Assembly: GCF_901873445.1 (NCBI RefSeq)
Contig: NZ_CABFLN010000042.1
Coordinates: forward strand, 1 to 64,000
Source of the DNA: Gemella haemolysans
GTDB taxonomy: Bacteria; Bacillota; Bacilli; Staphylococcales; Gemellaceae
Direction: 5' to 3'
DNA: 64,000 nucleotides
Under the pieces are notes generated by a model. The model did no database searches. It was not told where the DNA came from and worked only from the letters and a program-made list of their open reading frames with translations. Numbering within the stretch: position 1 is the first letter of the stretch; each line of letters opens with the position of its first letter. A program made the translations under genes and the position numbers. Shown one piece after another: positions 47,261-56,238 of this stretch.

Positions 47261-48281
47261 ATATTTCCCATTTGAAAACTGTCTTAAATGCAGTATTTAA
47301 ATCCGTTGCGAACACCCTATGAATGTCTTTAATATTTCTCACAGGTTGCTCAAGTTCAATAATATTCTTGAATTTTCTTTCGAATTTCTTATTACTCAGC
47401 ATCTCAATAGCTTTTTCAAAATCGATTCTACCTGAACGCGATGAACCTATTAGCGTTAGTCCTTTTTCTAACATATCACGTGTATTAATATTTACTTTGT
47501 ATTCACTAACTCCCATAAGTACTAGGCTTCCTTGTGGTTTGATGTATTTGATTAAGTCATTTATCGCATATACGCTACCATCTCCTCCACAACATTCTAC
47601 ACCGTGATCGAAAGCTAAGTCTTCAGGAATATCATCAGTAATGTATCTTTCTTTTGCGAAACTGAATAGTTCTAACTTCTCCCAGTGACGACCTATTACG
47701 ATTATCTCACACTCTGGAAGAGTATAGTTTATTATGTTCGCCATTACATAAGCTAAACTACCATCACCGATTATCGCTATTCTATCTTTTTTACTATGTG
47801 AATTCTTCAAGAATCTATCCATAGCGTGCATTCCAACACTTATGAACTCTGTAATAGCCGCAACAGAATCTTCCACCCCATCATAAGCTACCACTCTATC
47901 TTTAGATAAAGCTACGAACTCTCTCATAAAACCATCGAAACCACTTGATAGGAAGTGTGTTCCTGGCATGTAGTTTTCATAGAATTCTTCATCACTTTGT
48001 CTTGGTGGTTGGTTAGGTATCATTACTACCTTTTGTCCAACTTTATACGTTCCTGTAGGATCTGCGATTACTATCCCTGCACATTCATGAATAAGTGCCA
48101 TTGGTAGTTTTTTAGCTAGTACCTTTGGATCTCTTTTTCCTTGGTAGTATCTTTGATCTGCGTGACATAGTGCCATGTAGTTTGGCCGGATGATGATTTT
48201 GTCACCATCGTTTATGTTCTCTTCATTATATTTTACATTAATAAATTTCGGTTTAATTAATTGATATATTTGATTTATCAT
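47259..48281 (-). CDS. tarJ: Ribitol-5-phosphate 2-dehydrogenase TarJ
   Basis: 340 residues, medium-chain zinc dehydrogenase. Zinc-site residues are in ALCHADQRYYQG (Cys38, His39) and ALIHECAG (His-Glu). The Rossmann part shows IAIIGDGSLAYVMANI. The sequence PNQPPRQSDEEFYENYMPGTHFLSSGFDGFMREFV is typical of TarJ/Bcs-type enzymes. It reduces ribulose 5-phosphate to ribitol 5-phosphate with NADPH. It lies one base after the tarI stop; together they make CDP-ribitol for teichoic acid or a capsular ribitol-phosphate. Confidence 0.92.
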   Translation of the reverse strand: MINQIYQLIKPKFINVKYNEENINDGDKIIIRPNYMALCHADQRYYQGKRDPKVLAKKLPMALIHECAGIVIADPTGTYKVGQKVVMIPNQPPRQSDEEFYENYMPGTHFLSSGFDGFMREFVALSKDRVVAYDGVEDSVAAITEFISVGMHAMDRFLKNSHSKKDRIAIIGDGSLAYVMANIINYTLPECEIIVIGRHWEKLELFSFAKERYITDDIPEDLAFDHGVECCGGDGSVYAINDLIKYIKPQGSLVLMGVSEYKVNINTRDMLEKGLTLIGSSRSGRIDFEKAIEMLSNKKFERKFKNIIELEQPVRNIKDIHRVFATDLNTAFKTVFKWEI

Positions 48282-48282
48282 A

Positions 48283-48990
48283 TTACTCGTCCTCTAGCAT
48301 ACTCTTAGCTATCTTAAGGTCAGTTACTGTAGTTATTTTGATATTAGAGTATTCTCCCTTAGCTAGTGCTACTTTTTTCCCTTTTATAACGAATATCTTA
48401 CATGCATCTGTAAGTATTTGTTTTTCTTCTTTGTCTAATGAGTTATATAGATTTAAGAAATCTAAACATTTGAAACTTTGAGGTGTTTGACCTTGGTAGT
48501 AGTGAGCTCTATTAGGGATATTTGAAATATATTCTCCGTTAGTACTTTCTACGATTGTGTCTACTGCTTCTACTACTGTATCTACCGCATCACTTTCTTT
48601 AGCTAGACGTATGTTATCTTTAATAATTCTAAGTGTGATAAATGGGCGAACTGAATCGTGTGTTACGATGATATCTTCATCAGTTAAAGGTTTATATTCA
48701 TTAATTCTATTAATGATGTTTTCAATAGTTGTATTTCTATCAACACCACCAGGTGTGATAATGATTCTATCAGCAAATGCTGAAACATATTGTTCAATTA
48801 AGTCTTCAGCATGAGATACCCAATCTTCATAAACACCGACTACGATTTTTTCGATTTCAGGCTCTAATAAGAACTTCTCAATTGTGTGAATAAGTATTGG
48901 CTTTTTACCTAATTCTAAGAATTGTTTTGGCATATTACTTATTCCCATTCTAGTTCCTGTTCCACCAGCTAATATTCCTGCGTATATCAT
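48283..48990 (-). CDS. tarI: Ribitol-5-phosphate cytidylyltransferase TarI
   Basis: 235 residues. Nucleotidyltransferase fold of the IspD family: YAGILAGGTGTRMG, MPKQFLELGKKPILIHTIEKF, GGVDRNTTIENIINRI and IIVTHDSVRPFITLRII. Pairing with tarJ identifies it as TarI rather than IspD. It makes CDP-ribitol from CTP and ribitol 5-phosphate. It is the first gene of the tarI-tarJ operon, with AAAGGAG before the ATG and a clear promoter upstream. Confidence 0.93.
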   Translation of the reverse strand: MIYAGILAGGTGTRMGISNMPKQFLELGKKPILIHTIEKFLLEPEIEKIVVGVYEDWVSHAEDLIEQYVSAFADRIIITPGGVDRNTTIENIINRINEYKPLTDEDIIVTHDSVRPFITLRIIKDNIRLAKESDAVDTVVEAVDTIVESTNGEYISNIPNRAHYYQGQTPQSFKCLDFLNLYNSLDKEEKQILTDACKIFVIKGKKVALAKGEYSNIKITTVTDLKIAKSMLEDE

Positions 48991-49038
48991 TTTTTCGCTC
49001 CTTTAAAATATTGTAAAATTTGTTATCAATCACTATTG

Positions 49039-49066
49039 ATTATAACATGAAAGGTTAGAATTTCAA
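49039..49066 (-). promoter_or_regulatory. Promoter of tarIJ
   Basis: On the minus strand TTGAAA (49066-49061) and TATAAT (49044-49039) are 16 bp apart, about 50 bases before tarI. Confidence 0.7.
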
Positions 49067-49155
49067 AAAATATTGATAACTAATATTAATACAAAAATAG
49101 TTGAAATATGGAGATAAATTACGTACACTTATACTAGTAATAAAAATTTAGAAAT

Positions 49156-49192
49156 CTCCTATTTTTAGGAGTTCCTCATATGTGATGAGGAA
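49156..49192 (+). promoter_or_regulatory. Leader hairpins that mask the flippase ribosome binding site
   Basis: CTCCTA/TAGGAG (49156-49161 with 49166-49171) is followed by a perfect 8-bp stem TTCCTCAT/ATGAGGAA (49172-49179 with 49185-49192). The second stem contains the GAGGAA ribosome binding site of the ATG at 49199. AGGAG and TTCCT could also pair with each other, allowing an alternative fold. Confidence 0.5.
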
Positions 49193-49198
49193 ATATTA

Positions 49199-50597
49199 AT
49201 GAAAGTAATAAAAAAATTATTTATATAATCTTTCGTATCAAATATTACCGATAATAACAGTTCCGTACGTTATGAGAATTTTCACTAGTGAAGCTTTAGG
49301 GAATTATGTATTTTATAATTCTATAGTGAGTTATTTTTCGTTGTTTGCGATGTTAGGTATCGGTGTTTATGGTACGAAGCAAATAGCGGCTGCAAGTGAC
49401 GTAAGTAGCACATTTTGGAATATATATGCGATTCAGCTTATCGCAAGTATATTAGCAGTTTCTGTCTATGTAATAGCGGTATTCAGTATTCCACAAATGG
49501 GAGGCATAATACCATTAATAGTAGGGGTTACTTTGTTTGCGAAGATGATTGATATCTCGTGGTTGTTCTCAGGGAAAGAAGATTTCAAGAAAATAACAAT
49601 AAGAAATATAGTTATTAGGCTTATTGGGGTAATCAGTATCTTCACTTTTGTTAAAAGTAGTGATGACTTATACCTCTATGTATTTTTAATTGTGATTTTT
49701 GATTTCTTAGGGCAACTTGTGATGTGGGTACCAGCGAAAAAATTTATAAAACGTCCTTCGTTTGATGGTAAAATCATTAAAAGAAACCTTCATCCTATCG
49801 TATTGTTATTCTTACCGCAAGTAGCGATATCACTTTATGTTGTATTAGATAGAACTCTACTTGGGATTTTAGGATCATATTCAGATGTTGGAATCTATGA
49901 ACAAGGGCAAAAATTAATTAGTATACTTCTTAAAGTTGTTAGTTCTTTAGGAGTTGTTATGTTGCCAAGAGTAGCGAATCTTCTTTCTGAAGGGAAAGAC
50001 AGGGAAGCGCAAAATATGATGAAATTCTCATTCATTTTGTATAACCTTATAATTTTCCCAATGATTTTTGGACTTATTGCGGTAAATGAAGTATTCGTTA
50101 AATTATTCCTAGGAAAAAACTTCCAAGATGTTAAGTATGTATTATATATTATTGTGTTCAACATTATGTTTGTAGGTTGGACGAATATCCTTGGATTTCA
50201 AGTATTAGTAGTTAGAAACAAAAATAAGGAGTACATGTTGTCAACAACGATTCCTGCTTTTGTTAGTGTGGCTGTTAACATTGCTGTTATTCCATTTTTC
50301 GGATATGTCGGAGCGAGTATAACATCTGTAGTTGTTGAAATTTTAGTATTCGCCATCCAATGGTATTATAGCCGTAATATTATTAACAAGAAATTATTGT
50401 TCAACAAAGATTTAGCAAAAATTATATTGGCATCCCTTGTAATGTTCGGGGCTGTAATGTTGTGTAAGATGGTATTAGGCTTAACTGGAATTGTAGGGCT
50501 TGTAATTTACCTTGCAGTCGGTGGAATTAGTTATTTAGGTATGTTATTCTTACTGAAAACTGTTAATATCAAAGAGATGAAGGCAATGCTGAAGTAG
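49199..50597 (+). CDS. Wzx-like flippase with frameshift in the first codons
   Basis: A MOP-type flippase of about 465 residues if intact. From ATG 49199 (GAGGAA seven bases upstream) the frame reads MKVIKKLFI and stops. Removing one A from the A7 run at 49210-49216 gives MKVIKNYLYNLSYQILPIIT joined to VPYVMRIFTSEALGNYVFYNS, a normal flippase N-terminus. The rest, open to 50597, has about 12 helices. Without the shift, translation could start only at Met 49272, losing the first helix. Options are an A-tract phase switch, transcriptional slippage, a decayed gene or a sequencing error. No other polymer gene adjoins it except the divergent tarIJ, so a teichoic acid role is possible. Confidence 0.75.
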
Positions 50598-50783
50598 GTA
50601 GTAGGGCTTGGTTTTATTAGATTTATAATATTTATATATAGATTTAATCGGATTGACGATATATCAGTCCTTTTTTTGACGATTGCTTAATAAATTAACA
50701 GCGTTTAAATTTTATGAATGTTATTGTGTATTAAAATTTATTTTGATATAATTATATAACATAAGTAAGTAAAGTGAATTTAT
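50598..50783. other. AT-rich spacer after the flippase gene
   Basis: There is an imperfect T-rich hairpin-like stretch near 50630-50685 and a possible TATAATTATATAAC -10 region near 50747. No gene seen. Confidence 0.35.
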
Positions 50784-51097
50784 TGGAAAAAATTGATTTA
50801 GAAGAAAAACAAAATAGCTGAGCTTAGCGAGAATTTAAAATAGTAGCTAAAAGGAATAAAAAATAACGATTTATCATTCAGGAAAATTCCAAATTTAAGA
50901 AGAAGTTTCTATTGAAGAAATAAGATTTTTTAAGCAGGTAATAAAAGAAATTATAGACAAAAGGAGAGATGAGTATAGTCCTGAAAATTTATAGTATATA
51001 GGAATCATTGAAAATTTACTGAAAGAAACTGGGGAAAGGGAATATTTTGAAAGTAAAATATAGTGGGAGTTGTATTTTAAAAGAAAAAATAACTTAA
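50784..51097 (+). pseudogene. Decayed small gene of unknown family
   Basis: Protein-like segments appear in several plus frames in sequence order: EKIDLEEKQ, then KIAELSENLK, then NNDLSFRKIPNLRRSF, then EEIRFFKQVIKEIIDKRRD (from 50914) and IGIIENLLKETGEREYFES. They are interrupted by at least two frameshifts and in-frame TAG codons. Together they look like about 100 residues of a charged helical protein that is no longer made. Not recognised. Confidence 0.4.
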
Positions 51098-51165
51098 CGT
51101 AATACTCTATGAGGATATAGTTATTGTTAAATAATTGGATGTTAAAAGGAGAAAGCGAAAGGAAA

Positions 51166-52170
51166 ATGAATAAGAAAATAAATAGTCAAGTATTATTAAT
51201 AGATATGAAAGAAGCTGCATATGAAGAATGCATAGATAGGCTTTTAAAATTAGATAAAAATAATAAACATGTAGAATTAACATATAATCTAGAATTTTTG
51301 ACTCCGTTCATAGGTGTATTAGTTGCGTCGTATTTAAATAATAATACTTTTAAAGTTGAAACAAAAATAGGAACCATAGGGAAAAAATCACAAGGATATG
51401 CTAAACATTGTAATTTTTTTCATTTTGCAGAGAACAGTCAGAATTTTTCGGAGAGAAATACAAATTATTCTGGGAGGTATACTCCAATTATGAAATCAAT
51501 ATTAACGGACTATTATAGAGGTTCTGATAATATTGTAGAAAGCATATCTAATAAGATTGCAACTGTGCTTTCGTGTGGTATAAATGATATTAGGAGCATG
51601 TTTGAATATATTATTTTTGAAATGGTACGAAATATCCCAGAGCACTCCCACAGTTTTAATGCTTGGCATTTTTCTCAAGTTTGGAGAAAAGAACAGTATA
51701 TTGAAGCGGAATTTTCGTTAATCGACTATGGAATTGGATTCAAAGAAAGTCTAAACTTTAAAGGCGAGCGATTTCTAGATAGTGATTGTGAGGCACTTGA
51801 ATTAGCTTTAAAACCAGGGATAACTAGTGGAATAGTTGAGGATTTTAAATTAAGAGAAAATGAAGAAAAAGAGTATCTAAATTCAGGATACGGTTTATAT
51901 ATGATAACAGAATTGTGTAAAAGACTACAAGGAGAATATATTATTATATCAAAAAGTGCTATAGCTAGAAATGGGAAGGTGGAGTCTTTAACAAAGAACA
52001 AGGTTTTTCCTGGAACAGCAATTAAAATAAAAATTAGAATACCTAATGGCTTTACAAATACAGCTTTTAAAGACATGTTAAAAGAAATAGCTGACTTGGG
52101 AGAAAAAGAATCTAGAGGAATACGAGGAGCAATAAAAGAAGCTTCTAGTAAATCTAGAGGTCTAGTATAA
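51166..52170 (+). CDS. Stand-alone GHKL-type ATP-binding protein
   Basis: 334 residues from the ATG at 51166 (GAAAGG upstream); in-frame ATG 51139 and TTG 51124 are alternatives. The Bergerat-fold motifs are clear: N box FEMVRNIPEH (151-160), G1 DYGIGF (187-192), G2 NSGYGLYM (239-246) and a final GTAIKIKI strand. The N-terminal third (about 1-110) has an alpha/beta pattern like a STAS or adaptor domain. There is no dimerisation/His box, no membrane helix and no response regulator next door, so it is not an ordinary sensor kinase. Similar solitary ATPases occur in accessory and defence regions. Function unknown. Confidence 0.65.
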   Translation: MNKKINSQVLLIDMKEAAYEECIDRLLKLDKNNKHVELTYNLEFLTPFIGVLVASYLNNNTFKVETKIGTIGKKSQGYAKHCNFFHFAENSQNFSERNTNYSGRYTPIMKSILTDYYRGSDNIVESISNKIATVLSCGINDIRSMFEYIIFEMVRNIPEHSHSFNAWHFSQVWRKEQYIEAEFSLIDYGIGFKESLNFKGERFLDSDCEALELALKPGITSGIVEDFKLRENEEKEYLNSGYGLYMITELCKRLQGEYIIISKSAIARNGKVESLTKNKVFPGTAIKIKIRIPNGFTNTAFKDMLKEIADLGEKESRGIRGAIKEASSKSRGLV

Positions 52171-52385
52171 TGAAGATTTTAGTGGAGTTTGTGATATTGT
52201 AAAAGTGCATATTTAGAATATTATGAAGTTTGAGTTTTTTTCTTTTTCTACTTTTCGAATTTTAAGTTTCATATTTTCTATTAAGTTAATTTTTCTAGAA
52301 AAATAACTAGGAGAAAATCCTGTAAAAAATCTTTAATTCAGAAGAATTTTTCTCAAATTCGGGGGATCAAGGTAAATATAAAATA

Positions 52386-52418
52386 AAATCTAGGTGGGCT
52401 TTCTGCTTAGATTTTTTC
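52386..52418 (+). terminator. Terminator-like hairpin downstream of the GHKL gene
   Basis: A 10-bp stem with two wobble pairs, 9-base loop and a T run; it lies 216 bases after the GHKL stop. Confidence 0.6.
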
Positions 52419-52742
52419 TTATTTTTACTAAGTTTAATATTATTTAATTCTATAAAATTTGAGATTGATAGAAGAGACGATAAAAAAGAAATTTTCTAGT
52501 GAATAGTCACCATTAGAGTTATAGCATGTAAATGTAACGTGAAATATAAAGGAATATCCGATTATGGATTTACTATAGTGATGGTAGAAAAATATATACT
52601 AGTTTTTATGTACCTATAGTTTAGATTTTTCTATGATTTTGTTAAGAACAAGGGGGATTTATCATTAAATTTTGAGAAACAAATTCCACAAGAGCTAATA
52701 AAATTATAAATAATTAACTTTATTTAAATATATATATAAATC

Positions 52743-52772
52743 TTGATACTACTTTGTAAATCGTTATATAAT
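52743..52772 (+). promoter_or_regulatory. Promoter of the recombinase operon
   Basis: TTGATA (52743-52748) and TATAAT (52767-52772) are 18 bp apart, leaving a leader of over 100 bases. Confidence 0.6.
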
Positions 52773-52894
52773 TCTTTTTATTTATATATTATGTCAGAGG
52801 TATTTACGAAGGTAAAATCTTAAAATTAGTTTCTGTATCTAAATTAACCAGTGAGTGTATAATAAAAATTAGTAAATTAGAGAGGTTTAAAACT

Positions 52895-53824
52895 ATGAAT
52901 TTAAATAAATTAATATTAAAATACTTACTACTATGTGAAGTTCAGAATAATTTAGACAAAAAAACATTAAAGGCGTATCGTATAGATTTAGAACAGTTTA
53001 GAAAATTTATGGTTGATAAAAATGATTTTAACTCAAGAGGAAATATTAGTGAATATATTTGTGAATTGAAATATAAGAATTATGCTGTAAAAACAATTAA
53101 AAGGAAGATAGCATCATTAAAAGCTTTTTTTTCTTACTTAAATAACGAGGACATCATTGAATATAATCCTTTTCAAAAAATTAAGATTAAAATAAAAGAA
53201 CCGTTTATTTTACCAAAAATAATTCCTATGAAAGAACTTTCAATCTTATTTAAGTATATATATCAAGAAATACAATTATGTGATAATGTTTCATACCGTT
53301 ATAAAGAGCTTGTAAGAGATAAGGCATTACTAGAATTATTAATAGGGACAGGAATGAGGATAAGTGAAGTTTGTATGTTAAAAAAGGAAAATATAGTTTA
53401 TTCTAGAAATGTAATAAAAATAAATGGAAAAGGATCCAAAGAGAGAGTTATACCTATTTGTTATCCTAGTTTAATAGATTCTCTTATGCTATATTCTGAA
53501 ACTTTTTCTGAAGAGCTAATAGAATCAGATTATTTTTTTATAAATAAACGAAAGAACAGGTTATCTAGCCAATCAGTGAGATATATGATTAAAAAATATT
53601 GTTTATTGGCAAATATAGATTTACATATAACTCCACATATGTTTAGACATACATTTGCAACCGTGTTATTAGATCAAGATGTAGATACGCGACATATCCA
53701 AGTGTTGTTAGGGCATTCAAGTATTGTAACAACACAAATATATACGCATGTAACTTCAAGTAAGAAAAACGAAATAATGAAATATAAAAATCCACTTTCT
53801 AAGATAAATATTAATAAAGGATAA
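52895..53824 (+). CDS. Tyrosine recombinase (XerC/D-like integrase)
   Basis: 309 residues. The N-terminal SAM-like core-binding domain spans 1-90. The catalytic domain has the full set of residues: Arg155 (GTGMRISEV), Lys179 (NGKGSKERVIP), His248 and Arg251 (HMFRHTFA), His274 (LLGHSS) and the nucleophile Tyr283 (TTQIYTHV). Length and layout are Xer-like, but the strong AT bias and accessory position argue against the chromosomal dimer-resolution enzyme. No phage or conjugation genes are near. A 26-base gap with a good ribosome binding site separates it from the next gene, so the two form an operon. Its target site is unknown. Confidence 0.85.
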   Translation: MNLNKLILKYLLLCEVQNNLDKKTLKAYRIDLEQFRKFMVDKNDFNSRGNISEYICELKYKNYAVKTIKRKIASLKAFFSYLNNEDIIEYNPFQKIKIKIKEPFILPKIIPMKELSILFKYIYQEIQLCDNVSYRYKELVRDKALLELLIGTGMRISEVCMLKKENIVYSRNVIKINGKGSKERVIPICYPSLIDSLMLYSETFSEELIESDYFFINKRKNRLSSQSVRYMIKKYCLLANIDLHITPHMFRHTFATVLLDQDVDTRHIQVLLGHSSIVTTQIYTHVTSSKKNEIMKYKNPLSKININKG

Positions 53825-53849
53825 TTTATTATTATCGTAAGGAGATATA

Positions 53850-54833
53850 ATGAAGGTAAATTACAATATAAAACATGCCTCTAAAGTCAAAAGAAAAGAT
53901 TTATTAGCAGCATTAAATATCTATATAAAAACAGTTGATAAATTTTCACAAACTGACACTAACCAAATTATGGATTATATTTCTAAAAATTATAATGAAA
54001 ATAGAATTATGTTTTTCTTTGTATTATATCTTAACGGTGATGTATGTGGCTTTGCAGAATATGCCTATTTAAAACAAAACAAAGTTTTAATGATCGATTA
54101 TCTATGCACAGAAAATAGAAATCATACATTATTTTATAACTTTTATCATATGATTTTTGAGGAAATAAATAAAATCCTAAATTCAAAAGAATTGTTTATT
54201 GAGTTTATTGTGACTGAGTTATCTTTACTTAAACATGAAAAGAAACTTTTTGAAACAGATAGTAATTATTTTAGACAGGTTTTATCATTCGAACAATTTC
54301 GTATACTAAACATACCTTATAAACAACCATATTTAGAAGAAAAATTGGAATTTTACGAATATAACCTGGCTATAAAAAAAGCAAATTCGTTAGAAAATAT
54401 CTTGTACATATATAATAAAGATTTTTATGTATCTTTAATATCAGAAATATATATGGAGCACTATTTACAATGGTATCTACATTATTATGAAGGTAATAAA
54501 AACAATCTTATAAGAGAATTTGAAGAAAATATTGATATATTACATAAAGAGTATCCTTCAAAGTCAGGTGTAAAAGAAATGTATTCAGTTAATTGTAAAC
54601 TATTTGATGAAGGAATATGTAAGCACATAAAACCTGAAACAATTACTCTATCTAAACAGAGAAAAAAGAATATTAAAAAATATTTTATATATATTATTTG
54701 GATAATCTTAAGTTTAAGTTCAATTTTACTATGTTATTTCCAAGATGAATTAAATATTACTAAGTACATCTCAACAGTTGTAAATACAATAACAATGATT
54801 ACCGGGGTTCTTGCGCTACTCCCTAACAAGTAG
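53850..54833 (+). CDS. Unknown protein: possible GNAT domain plus two C-terminal membrane helices
   Basis: 327 residues, AAGGAG six bases before the ATG. Residues 1-130 have the order helix, strand, strand, helix with FFFVLYLNGDVCGFAEYAYLKQNKVLMIDYLCTENRNHTLFYNFYHMIFEEI, which reads like the beta4-beta5 core of a GNAT acetyltransferase (weak). The middle (130-270) is helical and rich in Tyr, Glu and Lys. The end has membrane segments at about 280-300 and 308-325 and stops at LLPNK. Cotranscribed with the recombinase; a membrane-anchored partner is inferred. I do not recognise a named family. Confidence 0.5.
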   Translation: MKVNYNIKHASKVKRKDLLAALNIYIKTVDKFSQTDTNQIMDYISKNYNENRIMFFFVLYLNGDVCGFAEYAYLKQNKVLMIDYLCTENRNHTLFYNFYHMIFEEINKILNSKELFIEFIVTELSLLKHEKKLFETDSNYFRQVLSFEQFRILNIPYKQPYLEEKLEFYEYNLAIKKANSLENILYIYNKDFYVSLISEIYMEHYLQWYLHYYEGNKNNLIREFEENIDILHKEYPSKSGVKEMYSVNCKLFDEGICKHIKPETITLSKQRKKNIKKYFIYIIWIILSLSSILLCYFQDELNITKYISTVVNTITMITGVLALLPNK

Positions 54834-54840
54834 TATAAAA

Positions 54841-55563
54841 CTATTTTGTAATCTCTATTATCACATTATGAGCAAATGGATATGATAACTTTTGAAAGGA
54901 ATCGTCAAATTTATAAAATTTTGATGATTTTTTTTCGTTTAAACCTAGTTTATACAAAAGTGAAGATAGTATATGAAACCTATAAATATTTTTTATTTTG
55001 AGATTTTTAATTAGTAATATCTCTTTAATGTATTTTTCACTGTACATCCATAATAAGTGTTGTTGATTATTATAGTTATATTTTTTCAAGAAAACAGGTG
55101 CACTATAATTCTTTGTTAATAAAAATTCGGCACTATTTGAACGTTCAAATTCGATTATTGCTTTTCCATTTATTTTTAGAACTCTTTCAATTTCGCTTAT
55201 AGAACGAATAGCATCACAATAATTTAAAACACTTCCAACACATACGATAAAATCTACACTTTCGGTTTCAAGAGGAATACTTTCTAAACTTCCAACTATA
55301 TAATTTGGTTCATTCTCAATATACTCACTTATAATATCCATTTGTATTAAAGTACCATGGACACTGTATCTGCTTTGACCTGCTCCTATATTTAAACAAA
55401 TTGAATTTTCATGTGTATTCTTATTAAGCCAATTTATAACAGTTTTTTCAATTATTGAATGTGTAGAAGCATGCCAATTGTCATTTTCTGGCCAGGGATT
55501 ATTGTTTTTATAATTTTTATACGCCATATTTTGAACACTTTTTTTATTTGAAATATTTCTCAT
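54841..55563 (-). CDS. Class I SAM-dependent methyltransferase
   Basis: 240 residues. Motif I is ICLNIGAGQSRYS (55-67), the acidic residue after strand 2 is in IQMDIISEY (Asp76), motif IV is SVDFIVCVGSVLNYC, and FAHNVIIEI closes the fold. Methyltransf_11-like small-molecule or protein methyltransferase; no DNA-methylase catalytic motif (NPPY or PCQ) is seen. Its stop lies seven bases from the stop of the convergent membrane protein gene, with no terminator between, so the transcripts should overlap. The ribosome binding site is GAAGGA with long spacing. Confidence 0.75.
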   Translation of the reverse strand: MRNISNKKSVQNMAYKNYKNNNPWPENDNWHASTHSIIEKTVINWLNKNTHENSICLNIGAGQSRYSVHGTLIQMDIISEYIENEPNYIVGSLESIPLETESVDFIVCVGSVLNYCDAIRSISEIERVLKINGKAIIEFERSNSAEFLLTKNYSAPVFLKKYNYNNQQHLLWMYSEKYIKEILLIKNLKIKNIYRFHILSSLLYKLGLNEKKSSKFYKFDDSFQKLSYPFAHNVIIEITK

Positions 55564-56238
55564 AATAATAAATTATCCTTCATTAATATTTATATGAGTA
55601 TTATACATCAAGTTTAATGTTATTTCAACAAACAGAAGGATGCTGTAGGTGTAAGTCAGATTTTAAAATTTCATCTAGTAAAATTCGGCAGTAGTATAGA
55701 GTTTTATGATTGAAGACACGAATGATAAATAGAATTATGAAGTAGTATTTTAAAGAAATAATGAAAAAATAAAATTCTTCAATATTGTCTAAATTAATAC
55801 TTTATCAGGTAGATTATTTGAAGATATTTATAGTTAATTACTTTTATTGTATATCTAGTCTAGGTTTGTTATAATAAACTTAGGTGAGTAAGGTTAGTTA
55901 TATATGTGAACATAAAAGTGTAAATTAATTCCAAGATTCTAAGCTCTGGATTTATTATATAACAATTTTTTATTCTATTTTTAGTATCCAGCTGTACGTG
56001 CGATCAAATATGAGATGTTACTTAAAATTATTTGGAGGCAATTAACTAATTAATAATTATAGTTGTTTATAGGATTAGAGAATTGATTGAAATAAAAAGC
56101 AGATTGTTAACAGTTTTAAAAGAAAAAACAATAAGGAACTATAAGGCGCTCGAATAAAAGCTTATAATTTAGCTGTAGAGTCAACTTGTTTTTCCCTAAG
56201 CGGTCGAATAAACGAATAAATAGAAAAGATGTTTACTT
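55564..56238. other. 675-bp AT-rich spacer with one orphan promoter
   Basis: No gene found. It contains the promoter-like site at 55847-55875 and, near 56145-56220, two similar GGTCGAATAAA-like motifs just before the broken AlbA_2 gene. Confidence 0.5.
55847..55875 (+). promoter_or_regulatory. Promoter-like site without a clear gene
   Basis: TTGTAT (55847-55852) and TATAAT (55870-55875) are 17 bp apart. The next reading frame is the pseudogene 360 bases away; a small RNA or a decayed leader is possible. Confidence 0.4.

Larger units (their letters stand above)
52171..52894. other. 724-bp non-coding spacer
   Basis: No gene on either strand. A terminator-like hairpin is at 52386-52418 (stem 52386-52395 with 52405-52414, T run after), and the promoter of the recombinase gene is near the right end. 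Confidence 0.55.

Noticed and set aside
47259..48990. tarIJ as part of the capsule operon
   Set aside because: They are on the opposite strand with their own promoter and are separated from the operon by a bidirectional terminator.
49272..49274. Met at 49272 as the genuine flippase start
   Set aside because: It has no ribosome binding site, and the coding-like sequence upstream matches a flippase N-terminus if one A is removed.
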